Below are positions 25,093-39,900 of a stretch of 64,000 nt of DNA, one piece after another (positions within the stretch are counted from its first letter, which is position 1; each line of letters opens with the position of its first letter). The position numbers and the translations under genes are program-made. The stretch covers positions 4,588,001 through 4,652,000 of the forward strand of contig JARWIR010000047.1 in the NCBI GenBank assembly GCA_029959085.1. The letters are read 5' to 3'. The stretch is from Nemophila menziesii (taxonomy: Eukaryota; Streptophyta; Magnoliopsida; Boraginales; Hydrophyllaceae). The notes under the pieces were generated by a model, which was not told where the DNA came from, made no database searches, and worked only from the letters and a program-made list of their open reading frames with translations.

Positions 25093-26483
25093 ATCCTTGT
25101 CTTTAATGGGACTAAGAAGATTATTAGAGAAAGATATGGGGATTGAGTTATATGCCTTAGATGAGCATAAGAAACTCATTACGGAAATAACTGAGAAGGT
25201 AAGCGTATGATTTTCTACAAATTGTTTGCAAAAATTGCTGACTGGTCGGAGTAGTATATTAGTAAATTCTAATTTTGTTAGCGTATATATCTTTGTTTGA
25301 TTTTGTAATAAATACTTTATTATGTATCTCTATATCTTATAAGAATATTTAGATTCTCTATTTATATTTTGTTTATTATAATCCGCTAACATAATTTTTT
25401 AGGACAATAACACCTGGGGTGCGAAGACTACTAGAAGAAGATATGGGGCTTCTTAAAAACTCTCTAGATCCCTTCAAGAACTTCATATCTACTCAAATAG
25501 ATGAGGTATATTAATATTTCTACATGTTCTATCATAATTTTAAAGGATTTCTAGTTTATGAAACTATATATGATCAAATCAACATGTATTTGCCTCTGTG
25601 GGCCCAAAGAAGTCGTACAACACCTAAAAAGAAGGTGTTTGTTTAAGAAGCCAATAAGTGTAGATAGAGGAGATGAAGATACTGCATTTGATGAAAATCA
25701 GTATGAGATATCTTCTAAGAAGCCGTCTAAGGTTAGTGATATTTCGATTAAAAAAATAATTTAATGTAAATATGTAAGTATTTATTTTATATAAATTGCA
25801 TAGTAAACAAGTTTTTACTCTTGTATATGAGAAGCTTGTGTAAAATTTGAGGTCGATTATTAAACCTTGTGGAATGAGGTTTGTTTGTTTGTATTTATTG
25901 GGTTTATTATTCAATATTAATGTTGTCTTTTAAAAATTGATCTTGTGGCATTTTTCTATTGATGTAGAGTGTTCCTCCATCACTTTACAAGAAAGCAAAG
26001 CTGGTGGTTGATGAAAACCGTGAAGATTTCTTGATTAATGAGTTAGAGGAGATTTTATCGAGAGAGGGGCTCTCTGAAAATCCTTCCCAAAACGGTATTT
26101 TTATGTAAAATTCTGATATAGATTTATACATTTAATATTTTTTATGAGTTAATGTGATTTTTGGATGTTTTCAGAGATTAAGGAGGTCAAAAAAGAAAGG
26201 AAACAACGAATGATCTTGAAGGAATTAATTTAGGTAATATTGTGTGGGTTCTCGCTTTCAACTTGTTATATGGCTCCTCCGAAAACCAAAAGCTCGTGCT
26301 AAAGAAGAAAATGATAAATACATTATGAAGAATGTGAATGATAATGATGTAGAAGATGATGATGATATTATATGGAAGTACCAAAGAAAAATGAAGAAGA
26401 AAAAGAAGAAGAAGAAGAAGAAGAAGAAGAGTATGAAAGTGAGAGTGATAATGAGATCAAGAGTGAAGAAGAATATAATGAAG
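25093..26483 (+). pseudogene. HIRIP3-like DEK_C/CHZ pseudogene, copy 6
   Basis: Two splice acceptors are hit. Exon C's CAG is CAT at 25585, as in copies 8-11. Exon D's gcag|ag is gcatag, with a T at 25801 in this copy only. Exon D also has the TAA stop. The poly-Glu region lacks the kekym stretch, reading EVPKKNEEEKEEEE. Not functional. Confidence 0.72.
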
Positions 26484-26667
26484 GTATGTTTACAATCTCT
26501 TTCCATAGAAAGAAGCAAGTCCACCTTGAACTTAGAATTATGAAATACACATCCATGAATACGAGCCGGGCAGATCATAAACCAGAGATAAACCCCCAAA
26601 AAGCAACATGACAGCTCTAAATGCACATGTAATAGTGTCAAAATGTAAAGAAACACGTTAAGATGGA

Positions 26668-26957
26668 TCAACGACTTTTAAGTTGGAAAAATAGGATTGA
26701 TATAATTGTAGGAAAGACCATTATCTCAAAAAATCTCAACTCATTTTGAAGTACAAAATATAAAACTTGATAGATAATATTATATTGATAACGGCCTTTT
26801 ATATGGCATACAATTTAGCTTTAACGTCATCGAGGATGACCCTGAAAGACAATTGATCGTTACTCATAGAATTCTCTGACACACAACAAATGTGATAATT
26901 GAAGAAGGTTTTGACATAAAACCAAGCACACCCTTCTTGTCGTAGTAAACACACACC
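26668..26957 (-). pseudogene. Broken minus-strand frame, copy 6
   Basis: The equivalent of the 107-codon frame is shifted by a 22-bp deletion (junction near 26814) and by a private 10-bp deletion near 26934. Only fragments stay open. Confidence 0.3.
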
Positions 26958-29900
26958 CTCGAAGTGTTATTATGACTAAAGTCAAAATAATAACAAGATG
27001 CACATGCATTCTTTGCGAAAGCGCATATGATGTTTTCACATTAGTTCATTACAAACAAATTCATCAAATAAATCTTAAGTACGTGAATATCAATGGTGGG
27101 GAGAAGATGTAAAAACTTAAAAACTAAGGCCAATAAAATGTGATTTGCAAATCAGATTCACTAGCGTGCTCAACTAACCATGTAATATTATAGAAATTTA
27201 CCTCAGAAACATGTATACGTTTACAACGAGTATCGTAAAAATAACAATATTGTATAATTTAATGACTAAAACAAGGTCATATTTCAATAATAAAATTCTT
27301 GATAGCAGCAAATAAACAATGGTATTCTTGGGGATTGAAATTATTATGATCATTTTTTATGAATTCACTCAACACTGTATATATATATTGACAATAAAAA
27401 AATTAAACCACAAGCCAAAAAAAAAATTCATAATGAACGATAAACTAAAATATCACCTATAAACAAACAAAATGGTAAGAGATAAAAATATTACAAATAA
27501 TAAAAACAATATGTTAGCGTTAAAAATTCAATTTGGTGGAAAAATACCTGCCAAACATAAAAAAGGTACTTAACCTAATTTTACAGCTTTTATGAGATAA
27601 AAATATACTTAATACACTTTGAAAACGTAATTAAAGATTAAGATGAAATAAGAATATATGACATACGAAAAACAAAAGTATAAACTATTAGAATACTGAT
27701 TAAAAAAAGATAAACTTTTAACTATATACAAAAATTTAGACAATAATAGGTTTGATCAATAAAATTTTGTTTGACTAACAATTCAACTGTTAGTTAAAAA
27801 AAAGGGTTTTTTATAACACTACATTGGTGTTTATATTAATAGATCAATTATGTACAAGTTACTAACAAAGCCAGAGTGATATAATACTTGAAAATGGAAT
27901 TTAAAGGATTTAATAGCTTAAGAATTTTTGTAGTAATCATGTAGCTACTGAATAAATTCAAAATTTAGATTAAAAAAAACACGCATAATTTAATGAAGTA
28001 TATGATCAAAACTCTAGTGTATTTATTACTTGACTCAAGTGACAAGAAAAAAATTTGAAGTTCAACAATTATTATTTTATTGAAGTTACTTTTACTGATG
28101 ATATAATAATTAGTGGTAAGCTGATTTAAAGATGTTTTGGGTCAATATTCTGGAAAAAAATACAAGAGATTACATCTGGATATGAGCAAATTTGATTCTA
28201 GGCTTCATATTTTAAAATGTCTATTTCTAGGCCAAAGATATTCTAAATGATCCTTTTGAATATCTTTGACTAAACCATCCAAAAGAAATTGTTTTAGCCA
28301 AAAATTAGTTATTTTGAAACACTCATATTTAATAGACACATGCAAGTCAGATTATAAAATTATTTATTTTTTGATTGGGTTAATTAAATGGTATAAAAAT
28401 GATCATTCTGAATATAATTGGCCAAAAAAATATGATTTGAAATGTTTGGCCTAAAAAAGCCTAAAACAGAATTTGTAGTGTTAGATATTCTTTAAGGAAA
28501 ATACTTCAATAGTGTATGGTGTAATACCAATCGTATTATGAAATATACTCATTTTTGAAAAATTCCTCCATCCAATATTGGATAATCATACAGCAATTAT
28601 AATAATACACATACCCTAATTAGAGGAACTACGTAGTTAATTTAATGACACGTATTTTATCAATATGATTGATGGTTATGAATTTAAAATTCCACCAGCT
28701 AATACAGTTACCTCTGGACATAAAATCCATAAATATGATCATTAACATTAACTTTACTTTTTGATGGACTACCGAGCCCAAATACTAACCTAGCCCACCA
28801 ACGGGGTATTTCCTAATGACAGAAAAATATAATATTTTAGTATAAACTATTATAGAAAATTTAAAAGTATTATTGACCATTGAAATGAATACGATTGAAA
28901 TAAATTTTTTATTTTTATAAATTTTTAGATCTACCTTTCTCAAACGACTTGGAATCCTTCCATCTTCAGTGTGAAGTGAAGGTGTTTAATCTTTCTCTAT
29001 CCTCTCTGACATCAATTTCATTACCTATAAACATCATAGGTACTTTATTCAGTTTTTAATATTGTAGGTATATCCGATTAGGTTTAATATTTTAATATTG
29101 AATTGAAAAAATGTAATTTAACTAATTATGATTAATTTTTAAGTAACTGAGTATATTTTAATTCAATTTTTTGAAAAATATTATATACATATACAAGTTC
29201 AATTTTTTTCTTAATAATTAAAAAAATATGATAAAATACTGTGATGATAATAACTTGATAATTCTCAGATGCGATTTAATTTTGAAATTAAATATATTGT
29301 TTATTGATAATGTTTAATATATATTATTGTGTTTTTTTACAGATTTATTATAACTTTGAGATTCCTATCAATAATAAAAATAATTATCAACAAAACAAGG
29401 ATTGAGATCGTTGATCATGCTATTTCATAAAACTATGAACAATTCATAATTGTTTCGTGGTAAGATCTAATTACTAAATTAAATTAGATAAGTTATATTA
29501 GTGTTTTGTTTAAAGGGAATATGTATTAATTGATTAAACGATTGACTACTTTCTTCAATTTTACTGTAATTTGGAGTATGAACAATACTCTTATATTCTT
29601 ATACATGTATGAAATAATTTGAGAATATTGTAAATGCTTTACCCTTGCCAAAACGCTTAAAACCTAATAATGCTTAATATGTGGTCATTTCCGAGGCGGA
29701 GGTAGCCCCCTAAAATTTGTTTTTCATTTTAATTGCACTTTTGGTCCCTATTTTATGCAAAGACTTCCCCGATATTCGAAAACCAATTTGTTTAAATTTG
29801 TGGTTAGTATGTGTAGCTCATAGTTTTTCTGTGTTAGATATCTATATGTTTGATTTTTTGCCTTTTATATATGTGTTTTAAAATATATGTAGAAATTGTA

Positions 29901-30052
29901 GAACTCTATCATCACCCCTGGGTTTTGCTCACTCCAATTCTTTTTTGCAAAATTCAATTTGTAATACCTATTTAAGTTATGACTATATTTTCCAAGATAT
30001 GGTACATAAACTGAAGTTGGGTTTTTTTAAATTATGTGTTCATCTAATGCAG

Positions 30053-31464
30053 ATCCTTGTCTTTAATGGGACTAAGAAGATTATTAGAGAAAGATATGGG
30101 GATTGAGTTATATGCCTTAGATGAGCATAAGAAACTCATTACGGAAATAACTGAGAAGGTAAGCTTATGATTTTCTACAAATTGTTTGCAAAAATTGCTG
30201 ACTGGTCGGAGTAGTATATTAGTAAATTCTAATTTTGTTAGCGTATATATCTTTGTTTGATTTTGTAATAAATACTTTATTCTGTATCTCTATATCTTAT
30301 AAGAATATTTAGATTCTCTATTTATATTTTGTTTATTATAATCCGCTAACATAATTTTTTACGACAATAACACCTGGGGTGCGAAGACTACTAGAAGAAG
30401 ATACGGGGCTTCTTAAAAACACTCTATATCCCTTCAAGAACGTCATATCTACTCAAATAGATGAGGTATATTAATATTTCTACATGTTTTATCATAATTT
30501 TAAAGGATTTCTAGTTTATGAAACTATATATGATCAAATCAACAGGTATTTGCCTCTGTGGGCCCAAAGAAGTCGTACAACACCTAAGAAGAAGGTGTTT
30601 GTTTAAGAAGCCAATAAGTGTAGATGGAGGAGATGAAGATACTGCATTTGATGAAAATGAGTCTGAGATATCTTCTAAGAAGCCGTCTAAGGTTAGTGAT
30701 ATTTCGATTAAAAATATAATTTAATGTAAATATGTAAGTATTTGTTATATATAAATTGCAGAGTAAACAAGTTTTTACTCTTGTATATGAGAAGCTTGTG
30801 TAAAATTTGAGGTTGATTATTAAAGCTTGTGGAATGAGGTTTGTTTGTTTGTATTTATTGGGTTTATTATTCAATATTAATGTTGTCTTTTAAAAATTGA
30901 TCTTGTGGCATTTTTCTATTGATGTAGAGTGTTCCTTCATTACTTTACAAGAAAGCAAAGCAGGTGGTTGATGAAAACCGTGAAGATTTCTTGATTAATG
31001 AGTTAGAGGAGATTTTATCGTGAGAGGGGCTCTCTGAAAATCCATCCCAAAACGGTATTTTTATGTAAAATTCTGATATAAATTTATACATTTAATATTT
31101 TTTATGAGTTAATGTGATTTTCAGATGTTTTCAGAGATAAAGGAGGTCAAAAAAGAAAGGAAACATCTAATGATCTTGAAGGAATTAATTTAGGTAATAT
31201 TGTGTAGGTTCTCGCTTTCAACTTGTTATATGGCTCCTCTGAAAACCAAAAGCTCGTGCTAAAGAAGAAGATGATAAATACATTATGAAGAATGTGAATG
31301 ATAATGATGTAGAAGATGATGATGATATTATATGGAAGTACCAAAGAAAAAGGAAGAAAAAGAAAAATATATGGAAGAAGAAGAAGAAGAAGAAGAAGAA
31401 GAAGAAGAAGAGTATGAAAGTGAGACTGATAATGAGATCAAGAGTGAAGAAAAATATAATGAAG
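30053..31464 (+). pseudogene. HIRIP3-like DEK_C/CHZ pseudogene, copy 7
   Basis: The most damaged of its subtype. Exon B's acceptor AG is AC (30361-30362). Exon D has the TAA stop. Exon E has a private TGA at 31021-31023 (tta tcg tga). It also has the longest poly-Glu run, about thirteen codons. Confidence 0.72.
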
Positions 31465-31637
31465 GTATGTTCACAATCTCTTTCCATAGAAAAAAGCAAG
31501 TCCACCTTGAACTTAGAATTATGAAATACACATCCATGAATACGAGCCGGCCAAGAGATAAACCCCCAAAAAGCAACATGACAGCTCTAAATGCACATGT
31601 TATAGTGTCAAAATGTAAAGAAACACGTTAAGATGGA

Positions 31638-31961
31638 TCAACAACTTTTAAGTTGGAAAAATAGGATTGATATAATTGTAGGAAAGACCATTATCTCAAA
31701 AAATCTCAACTCATTTTGATGTACAAAATATGAAACTTGATAGCTAATATTATATTGATAACGGCCTTTTATATGGCATACAATACCTGTTAGCGCTATA
31801 GACAATTTAGCTTTAACGTCATCGAGGATGACCCTGAAAGACAATAGATCGTTACTCATAGAATTCTCTGACACACAACAAATGTGATAATTGAAGATGG
31901 TTTTGACATAAAACCAAGCACACCCTGTGGTTTTCTTCTTGTCGTAGTAAGCACACACCAT
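31638..31961 (-). other. Conserved minus-strand open frame, copy 7
   Basis: 107 codons, intact despite the heavily damaged pseudogene next to it; one L-to-H change (FVHQNE). Unrecognised. Confidence 0.28.
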
Positions 31962-34900
31962 CGAAGTGTTATTATGACTAAAGTCAAAATAATAACAAGA
32001 TGCACATGCATTCGTTGCGAAAGCGCATATGATTTTTTCACATTAGGTCATTACAAACAAATTCATCAAATAAATCTTAAGTACGTGAATATCAATGGTG
32101 GAGAGAAGATGTAAAAACTTAAAAACTAAGGCCAATAAAACGTGATTTGCAAATCAGATTCACTAGCGTGCTCAACTAACCATGTAATATTATAGAAATT
32201 TACCTCAGAAACATGTATACGTTTACAACGAGTATCGTAAAAATAACAATATTGTATAATTTAATGACTAAAACAAGGTCATATTTCAATAATAAAATTC
32301 TTGATAGCAGCAAATAAACAATGGTATTCTTGGGGATTGAAATTATTATGATCATTTTTTATGAATTCACTCAACACTGTATATATATATTGACAATAAA
32401 AAAATTAAACCACAAGCCAAAAAAAAAATTCATAATGAACGATAAACTAAAATATCACCTATAAACAAACAAAATGGTAAGAGATAAAAATATTACAACT
32501 AATAAAAACAATATGTTAGCGTTAAAAATTCAATTTGGTGGAAAAATACCTGCCAAACATAAATAAGGTACTTAACCTAATTTTACAGCTTTTATGAGAT
32601 AAAAATATACTTAATACACTTTGAAAACGTAATTAAAGATTAAGATGAAATAAGAAATTATGACATACGAAAAACAAAAGTATAAACTATTAGAATACTG
32701 ATTAAAAAAAGATAAACTTTTAACTATATACAAAAATTTAGACAATAATAGGTTTGATCAATAAAATTTTCTTTGACTAACAATTCAACTGTTAGTTAAA
32801 AAAAAGGGTCTTTTATAACACTACATTGGTGTTTATATTAATAGATCAATTATGTACAAGTTACTAACAAAGCCAGAGTGATATAATACTTGAAAAAGGA
32901 ATTTAAAGGATTTAATAGCTTAAGAATTTTTGTAGTAATCATGTAGCTACTGAATAAATTCAAAATTTAGATTAAAAAAACACGCATAATTTAATGAAGT
33001 ATATGATCAAACTCTAGTTTATTTATTACTTGACTCAAGTGACAAGAAAAAAATTTGAAGTTCAACAATTATTATTTTATTGAAGTTACTTTTACTGATG
33101 ATATAATAATTAGTGGTAAGCTGATTTAAAGATGTTTTGGGTCAATATTCTGGAAAGAAATACAAGAGATTACATCTGGATATGAGCAAATTTGATTCTA
33201 GGCTTCATATTTTAAAATGTCTATTTCTAGGCCAAAGATATTCTTAATGATCCTTTTGAATATCTTTGACTAAACCATCCAAAAGAAATTATTTTAGCCT
33301 AAAATTGGTTATTTTGAAACACTCATATTTAATAGACACATGCAAGTCAGATTATAAAATTATTTATTTTTTGATTCGGTTAATTAAATGGTATAAAAAT
33401 GATCATTCTGAATATAATTGGCCAAAAAAATATGATTTGAAATGTTTGGCCTGAAAAAGCCTAAACAGAATTTGTAGAGTTAGATATTCTTTAAGGAAAA
33501 TACTTCAATAGTGTATGGTGTAATACCAATCGTATTATGAAATATACTCATTTTTGAAAAATTCTTCCATCCAATATTGGATAATCATACAGCAATTATA
33601 ATAATACACATACCCTAATTAGAGGAACTACGTAGTTAATTTAATGACACGTATTTTATCAATATGATTGATGGTTATGAATTTAAAATTCCACCAGCTA
33701 ATACAGTTACCTCTGGACTTAAAATCCATAAATATGATCATTAAAATTAACTTTACTTTTTGATGGACTACCGAGCCCAAATACTAACCTAGCCCACCAA
33801 CGGGGTATTTCCTAATGACAGAAAAATATAATATTTTAGTATAAACTATTATAGAAAATTTAAAAGTATTATTGACCATTGAAATGAATACGTTTGAAAT
33901 AAATTTTTTATTTTTATAAATTTTTAGATCTACCTTTCTCAAACGACTTGGAATCTCTTCAATGTGAAGTGAAGGTGTTTAATCTTTCTCTATCCTCTCT
34001 GACATCAATTTCATTACCTATAAACATCATAGGTACTTTATTCAGTTTTTAATATTGTAGGTATATCCGATTAGGTTTAATATTTTAATATTGAATTGAA
34101 AAAATGTAATTTAACTAATTATGATTAATTTTTAAATAACTGAGTATATTTTAATTCAATTTTTGAAAATATTATATACATATACAAGTTCAATTTTTTT
34201 CTTAATAATTAAAAAAATATGATAAAATACTGTGATGATAATAACTTGATAATTCTCAGATGCGATTTAATTTTGAAATTAAATATATTGTTTATTGATA
34301 ATGTTTAATATATATTATTGTGTTTTTTCACAGATTTATTATAACTTTGAGATTCCTATCAATAATAAAAATAATTATCAACAAAACAAGGATTGAGATA
34401 GTTGATCATGCTATTTCATAAAACTATGAACAATTCATAATTGTTTCGTGGTAAGATCTAATTACTAAATTAAATTAGATATGTTATATTAGTGTTTTGT
34501 TTAAAGGGAATATGTATTAATTGATTAAACGATTGACTACTTTCTTCAATTTTACTGTAATTTGGAGTATGAACAATACTCTTATATTCTTATACATGTA
34601 TAAAATAATTTGAGAATATTGTAAATGCTTTACCCTTGCCAAAACGCTTAAAACCTAATAATGCTTAATATGTGGTCATTTCCGAGGCGGAGGTAGCCCC
34701 CGAAAATTTGTTCTTCATTTTAATTGCACTTTTGGTCCCTATATTATGCAAAGACTTCCCCGATATTCGAAAACCAATTTGTTTAAATTTGTGGTTATTA
34801 TGTGTAGCTCATGGTTTTTCTGTGTTAGATATCTATATGTTTGATTTTTTGCCTTTTATATATGTGTTTTAACATATATGTAGAAATTGTGTAACTCTAT

Positions 34901-35044
34901 CATCACCCCTGGGTTTTGCTCACTCCAATTCTTTTTTGCAAAATTCAATTTGTAATACCTATTTAAGTTATGACTATATTTTCCAAGATATGGTACATAA
35001 ACTGAAGTTGGGTTTTTTTTTAATTATGTGTTCATTTAATGCAG

Positions 35045-36441
35045 ATCCTTGTCTTTAATGGGACTAAGAAGATTATTAAAGAAAGATATGGGGATTGAGT
35101 TATATGTCTTAGATGAGCATAAGAAACTCATTACGGAAATAACTGAGAAGGTAAGCGTATGATTTTCTACAAATTGTTTGCAAAAATTGCTGACTGGTCG
35201 GAGTAGTATATTAGTAAATTCTAATTTTGTTAGCGTATATATCTTTGTTTGATTTTGTAATAAATACTTTATTATGTATCTCTATATCTTATAAGAATAT
35301 TTAGATTCTCTATTTATATTTTGTTTATTATAATCCGCTAACATAATTTTTTAGGACAATAACACCTGGGGTGCGAAGACTACTAGAAGAAGATATGGGG
35401 CTTCTTAAAAACTCTCTAGATCCCTTCAAGAACTTCATATCTACTCAAATAGATGAGGTATATTAATATTTCTACATGTTCTATCATAATTTTAAAGGAT
35501 TTCTAGTTTATTAAACTATATGTGATCAAATCAACATGTATTTGCCTCTGTGGGCCCAAAGAAGTCGTACAACACCTAAAAAGAAGGTGTTTGTTTAAGA
35601 AGCCAATAAGTGTAGATAGAGGAGATGAAGATACTGCATTTGATGAAAATCAGTCTGAGATATCTTCTAAGAAGCCGTCTAAGGTTAGTGATATTTCGAT
35701 TAAAAAAATAATTTAATGTAAATATGTAAGTATTTATTTTATATAAATTGCAGAGTAAACAAGTTTTTACTCTTGTATATGAGAAGCTTGTGTAAAATTT
35801 GAGGTCGATTATTAAACCTTGTGGAATGAGGTTTGTTTGTTTGTATTTATTGGGTTTATTATTCAATATTAATGTTGTCTTTTAAAAATTAATCTTGTGG
35901 CATTTTTCTATTGATGTAGAGTGTTCCTCCATCACTTTACAAGAAAGCAAAGCAGGTGGTTGATGAAAACCGTGAAGATTTCTTGATTAATGAGTTAGAG
36001 GAGATTTTATCGAGAGAGGGGCTCTCTGAAAATCCTTCCCAAAACGGTATTTTTATGTAAAATTCTGATATAGATTTATACATTTAATATTTTTTATGAG
36101 TTAATGTGATTTTTGGATGTTTTCAGAGATTAAGGAGGTCAAAAAAGAAAGGAAACAGCGAATGATCTTGAAGGAATTAATTTAGGTAATATTGTGTGGG
36201 TTCTCGCTTTGAACTTGTTATATGGCTCCTCCGAAAACCAAAAGCTCGTGCTAAAGAAGAAAATGATAAATACATTATGAAGAATGTGAATGATAATGAT
36301 GTAGAAGATGATGATGATATTATATGGAAGTACCAAAGAAAAATGAAGAAGAAAAAGAAGAAGAAGAAGAAGAAGAAGAAGAAGAAGAGTATGAAAGTGA
36401 GAGTGATAATGAGATCAAGAGTGAAGAAGAATATAATGAAG
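35045..36441 (+). pseudogene. HIRIP3-like DEK_C/CHZ pseudogene, copy 8
   Basis: Exon C's acceptor is lost (CAT at 35535-35537). Exon D has the TAA stop. Exon A reads TTAAAGAAA (E to K). The acidic region is the C-type form EVPKKNEEEKE plus about eleven Glu. Not functional. Confidence 0.72.
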
Positions 36442-36625
36442 GTATGTTTACAATCTCTTTCCATAGAAAGAAGCAAGTCCACCTTGAACTTAGAATTATG
36501 AAATACACATCCATGAATACGAGCCGGGCAGATCATAAACCAGAGATAAACTCCCAAAAAGCAACATGACAGCTCTAAATGCACATGTAATAGTGTCAAA
36601 ATGTAAAGAAACACGTTAAGATGGA

Positions 36626-36926
36626 TCAACGACTTTTAAGTTGGAAAAATAGGATTGATATAATTGTAGGAAAGACCATTATCTCAAAAAATCTCAACTC
36701 ATTTTGAAGTACAAAATATAAAACTTGATAGCTAATATTATATTGATAACGGCCTTTTATATGGCATACAATTTAGCTTTAACGTCATTGAGGATGACCC
36801 TGAAAGACAATTGATCGTTACTCATAGAATTCTCTGACACACAACAAATGTGATAATTGAAGAAGGTTTTGACATAAAACCAAGCACACCCTGTGGTTTT
36901 CTTCCTGTCGTAGTAAACACACACCC
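36626..36926 (-). pseudogene. Broken minus-strand frame, copy 8
   Basis: The 22-bp deletion (junction near 36772) shifts the frame. The part upstream of the putative acceptor stays open. Confidence 0.3.
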
Positions 36927-39900
36927 TCGAAGTGTTATTATGACTAAAGTCAAAATAATAACAAGATGCACATGCATTCTTTGCGAAAGCGCATATGATT
37001 TTTTCACATTAGTTCATTACAAACAAATTCATCAAATAAATCTTAAGTACGTGAATATCAATGGTGGGGAGAAGATGTAAAAACTTAAAAACTAAGGCCA
37101 ATAAAATGTGATTTGCAAATCAGATTCACTAGCGTGCTCAACTAACCATGTAATATTATAGAAATTTACCTCAGAAACATGTATACGTTTACAACGAGTA
37201 TCGTAAAAATAACAATATTGTATAATTCAATGACTAAAATAAGGTCATATTTCAATAATAAAATTCTTGATAGCAGCAAATAAACAATGGTATTCTTGGG
37301 GATTGAAATTATTATGATCATTTTTTATGAATTCACTCAACACTGTATATATATATTGACAATAAAAAAATTAAACCACAAGCCAAAAAAAAAATTCATA
37401 ATGAACGATAAACTAAAATATCACCTATAAACAAACAAAATGGTAAGAGATAAAAATATTACAAATAATAAAAACAATATGTTAGCGTTAAAAATTCAAT
37501 TTTGTGGAAAAATACCTGCCAAACATAAAAAAGGTACTTAACCTAATTTTACAGCTTTTATGAGATAAAAATATACTTAATACACTTTGAAAACGTAATT
37601 AAAGATTAAGATGAAATAAGAATATATGACATACGAAAAACAAAAGTATAAACTATTAGAATACTGATTAAAAAAAATAAACTTTTAACTATATACAAAA
37701 ATTTAGACAATAATAGGTTTGATCAATAAAATTTTGTTTGACTAACAATTCAACTGTTAGTTAAAAAAAAGGGTTTTTTATAACACTACATTGGTGTTTA
37801 TATTAATAGATCAATTATGTACAAGTTACTAACAAAGCCAGAGTGATATAATACTTGAAAATGGAATTTAAAGGATTTAATAGCTTAAGTATATTTGTAG
37901 TAATCATGTAGCTACTGAATAAATTCAAAATTTAGATTAAAAAAAACACGCATAATTTAATGAAGTATATGATCAAAACTCTAGTTTATTTATTACTTGA
38001 CTCAAGTGACAAGAAAAAAATTTGAAGTTCAACAATTATTATTTTATTGAAGTTACTTTTACTGATGATATAATAATTAGTGGTAAGCTGATTTAAAGAT
38101 GTTTTGGGTCAATATTCTGGAAAAAAATACAAGAGATTACATCTGGATATGAGCAAATTTGATTCTAGGCTTCATATTTTAAAATGTCTATTTCTAGGCC
38201 AAAGATATTCTAAATGATCCTTTTGAATATCTTTGACTAAACCATCCAAAAGAAATTGTTTTAGCCAAAAATTGGTTATTTTGAAACACTCATATTTAAT
38301 AGACACATGCAAGTCAGATTATAAAATTATTTATTTTTTGATTGGGTTAATTAAATGGTATAAAAATGATCATTCTGAATATAATTGGCCAAAAAAATAT
38401 GATTTGAAATGTTTGGCCTAAAAAAGCCTAAAACAGAATTTGTAGAGTTAGATATTCTTTAAGGAAAATACTTCAATAGTGTATGGTGTAATACCAATCG
38501 TATTATGAAATATACTCATTTTTAAAAAATTCCTCCATCCAATATTGGATAATCATACAACAATTATAATAATACACATACCCTAATTAGAGGAACTACG
38601 TAGTTAATTTAATGACACGTATTTTATCAATATGATTGATGGTTATGAATTTAAAATTCCACTAGCTAATACAGTTACCTCTGGACTTAAAATCCATAAA
38701 TATGATTATTAAAATTAACTTTACTTTTTGATGGACTACCGAGCCCAAATACTAACCTAGCCCACCAACGGGGTATTTCCTTATGACAGAAAAATATAAT
38801 ATTTTAGTAAAAAGTATTATAGAAAATTTAAAAGTATTATTGACCATTGAAATGAATACTTTTGAAATAAATTTTTTATTTTTATAAATTTTTAGATCTA
38901 CCTTTCTCAAACGACTTGGAATCCTTCCATCTTCACAGTGAAGTGAAGGTGTTTAATCCTTCTCTATCCTCTCTGACATCAATTTCATTACCTATAAACA
39001 TCATAGGTACATTATTCAGTTTTAAATATTGTATGTATATCCAGATTCTATTTCTTTTAGGTATATCCGATTAGGTTTAATATTTTAATATTGAATTGAA
39101 AAAATGTAATTTAACTAATTATGATTAATTTTTAAGTAACTGTGTATATTTTAATTCAATTTTTGAAAATATTATATACATATACAAGTTCAATTTTTTT
39201 CTTAATAATTAAAAAAATCTGATAAAATACTGTGATGATAATAACTTGATAATTCTCAGATGCGATTTAATTTTGAAATTAAATATATTGTTTATTGATA
39301 ATGTTTAATATATATTATTGTGTTTTTTCATAGATTTATTATAACTTTGAGATTCCTATCAATAATAAAAATAATTATCAACAAAACAAGGATTGAGATA
39401 GTTGATCATGCTATTTCACAAAACTATGAACAATTCATAATTGTTTCGTGGTAAGATCTAATTACTAAATTAAATTAGATAGGTTATATTAGTGTTTTGT
39501 TTAAAGGGAATATGTATTAATTGATTAAACGATTGACTACTTTCTTCAATTTTACTGTAATTTGGAGTATGAACAATACTCTTATATTCTTATACATGTA
39601 TAACATAATTTGAGAATATTGTAAATGCTTTACCCTTGCCAAAACGCTTAAAACCTAATAATGCTTAATATGTGGTCATTTCCGAGGCGGAGGTAGCCCC
39701 CGAAAATTTGTTCTTCATTTTAATTGCACTTTTGGTCCCTATATTATGCAAAGACTTCCCCGATATTCGAAATTTGTTTGTTTAAATTAATGGTGAGTAT
39801 GTGTAGCTCATGGTTTTTCTGTGTTAGATATCTATATGTTTGATTTTACCCTTTTATATATGTGTTTTAACATATATGTAGAAATTGTGTAACTCTATCA

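Larger units (their letters stand above)
25030..29991 (+). repeat. Tandem unit, copy 6 (subtype C head, B-like tail)
   Basis: 4,962 bp, the shortest complete unit. To about 28.4 kb it carries C markers shared with copies 8-10: aacatgtatt at exon C, the 22-bp deletion at 26814, acaaataataaaaac, and cttgaaaatgg. After that it looks like B (gacataaaatcc, 26-bp deletion near 29066). It also has its own 10-bp deletion (gtggttttct) at about 26934. Confidence 0.96.
29992..34982 (+). repeat. Tandem unit, copy 7 (subtype B)
   Basis: 4,991 bp. It is closest to copy 5, although copy 6 lies between them. It shares ttttctttgactaac and gggtctttt with copy 5 and lacks the 26-bp segment. A private 6-bp deletion occurs near 33953 (ggaatctcttc). 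The tail turns C-like (taacatatatg near 34870). The last 3 kb has no gene. Confidence 0.96.

Noticed and set aside
34672..34872. 66-codon plus frame (MVISEAEVAPENLF...) as a possible missing first exon of the chaperone gene
   Set aside because: It does not resemble the N-terminus expected before the first DEK_C core, and it is open only in copy 7.
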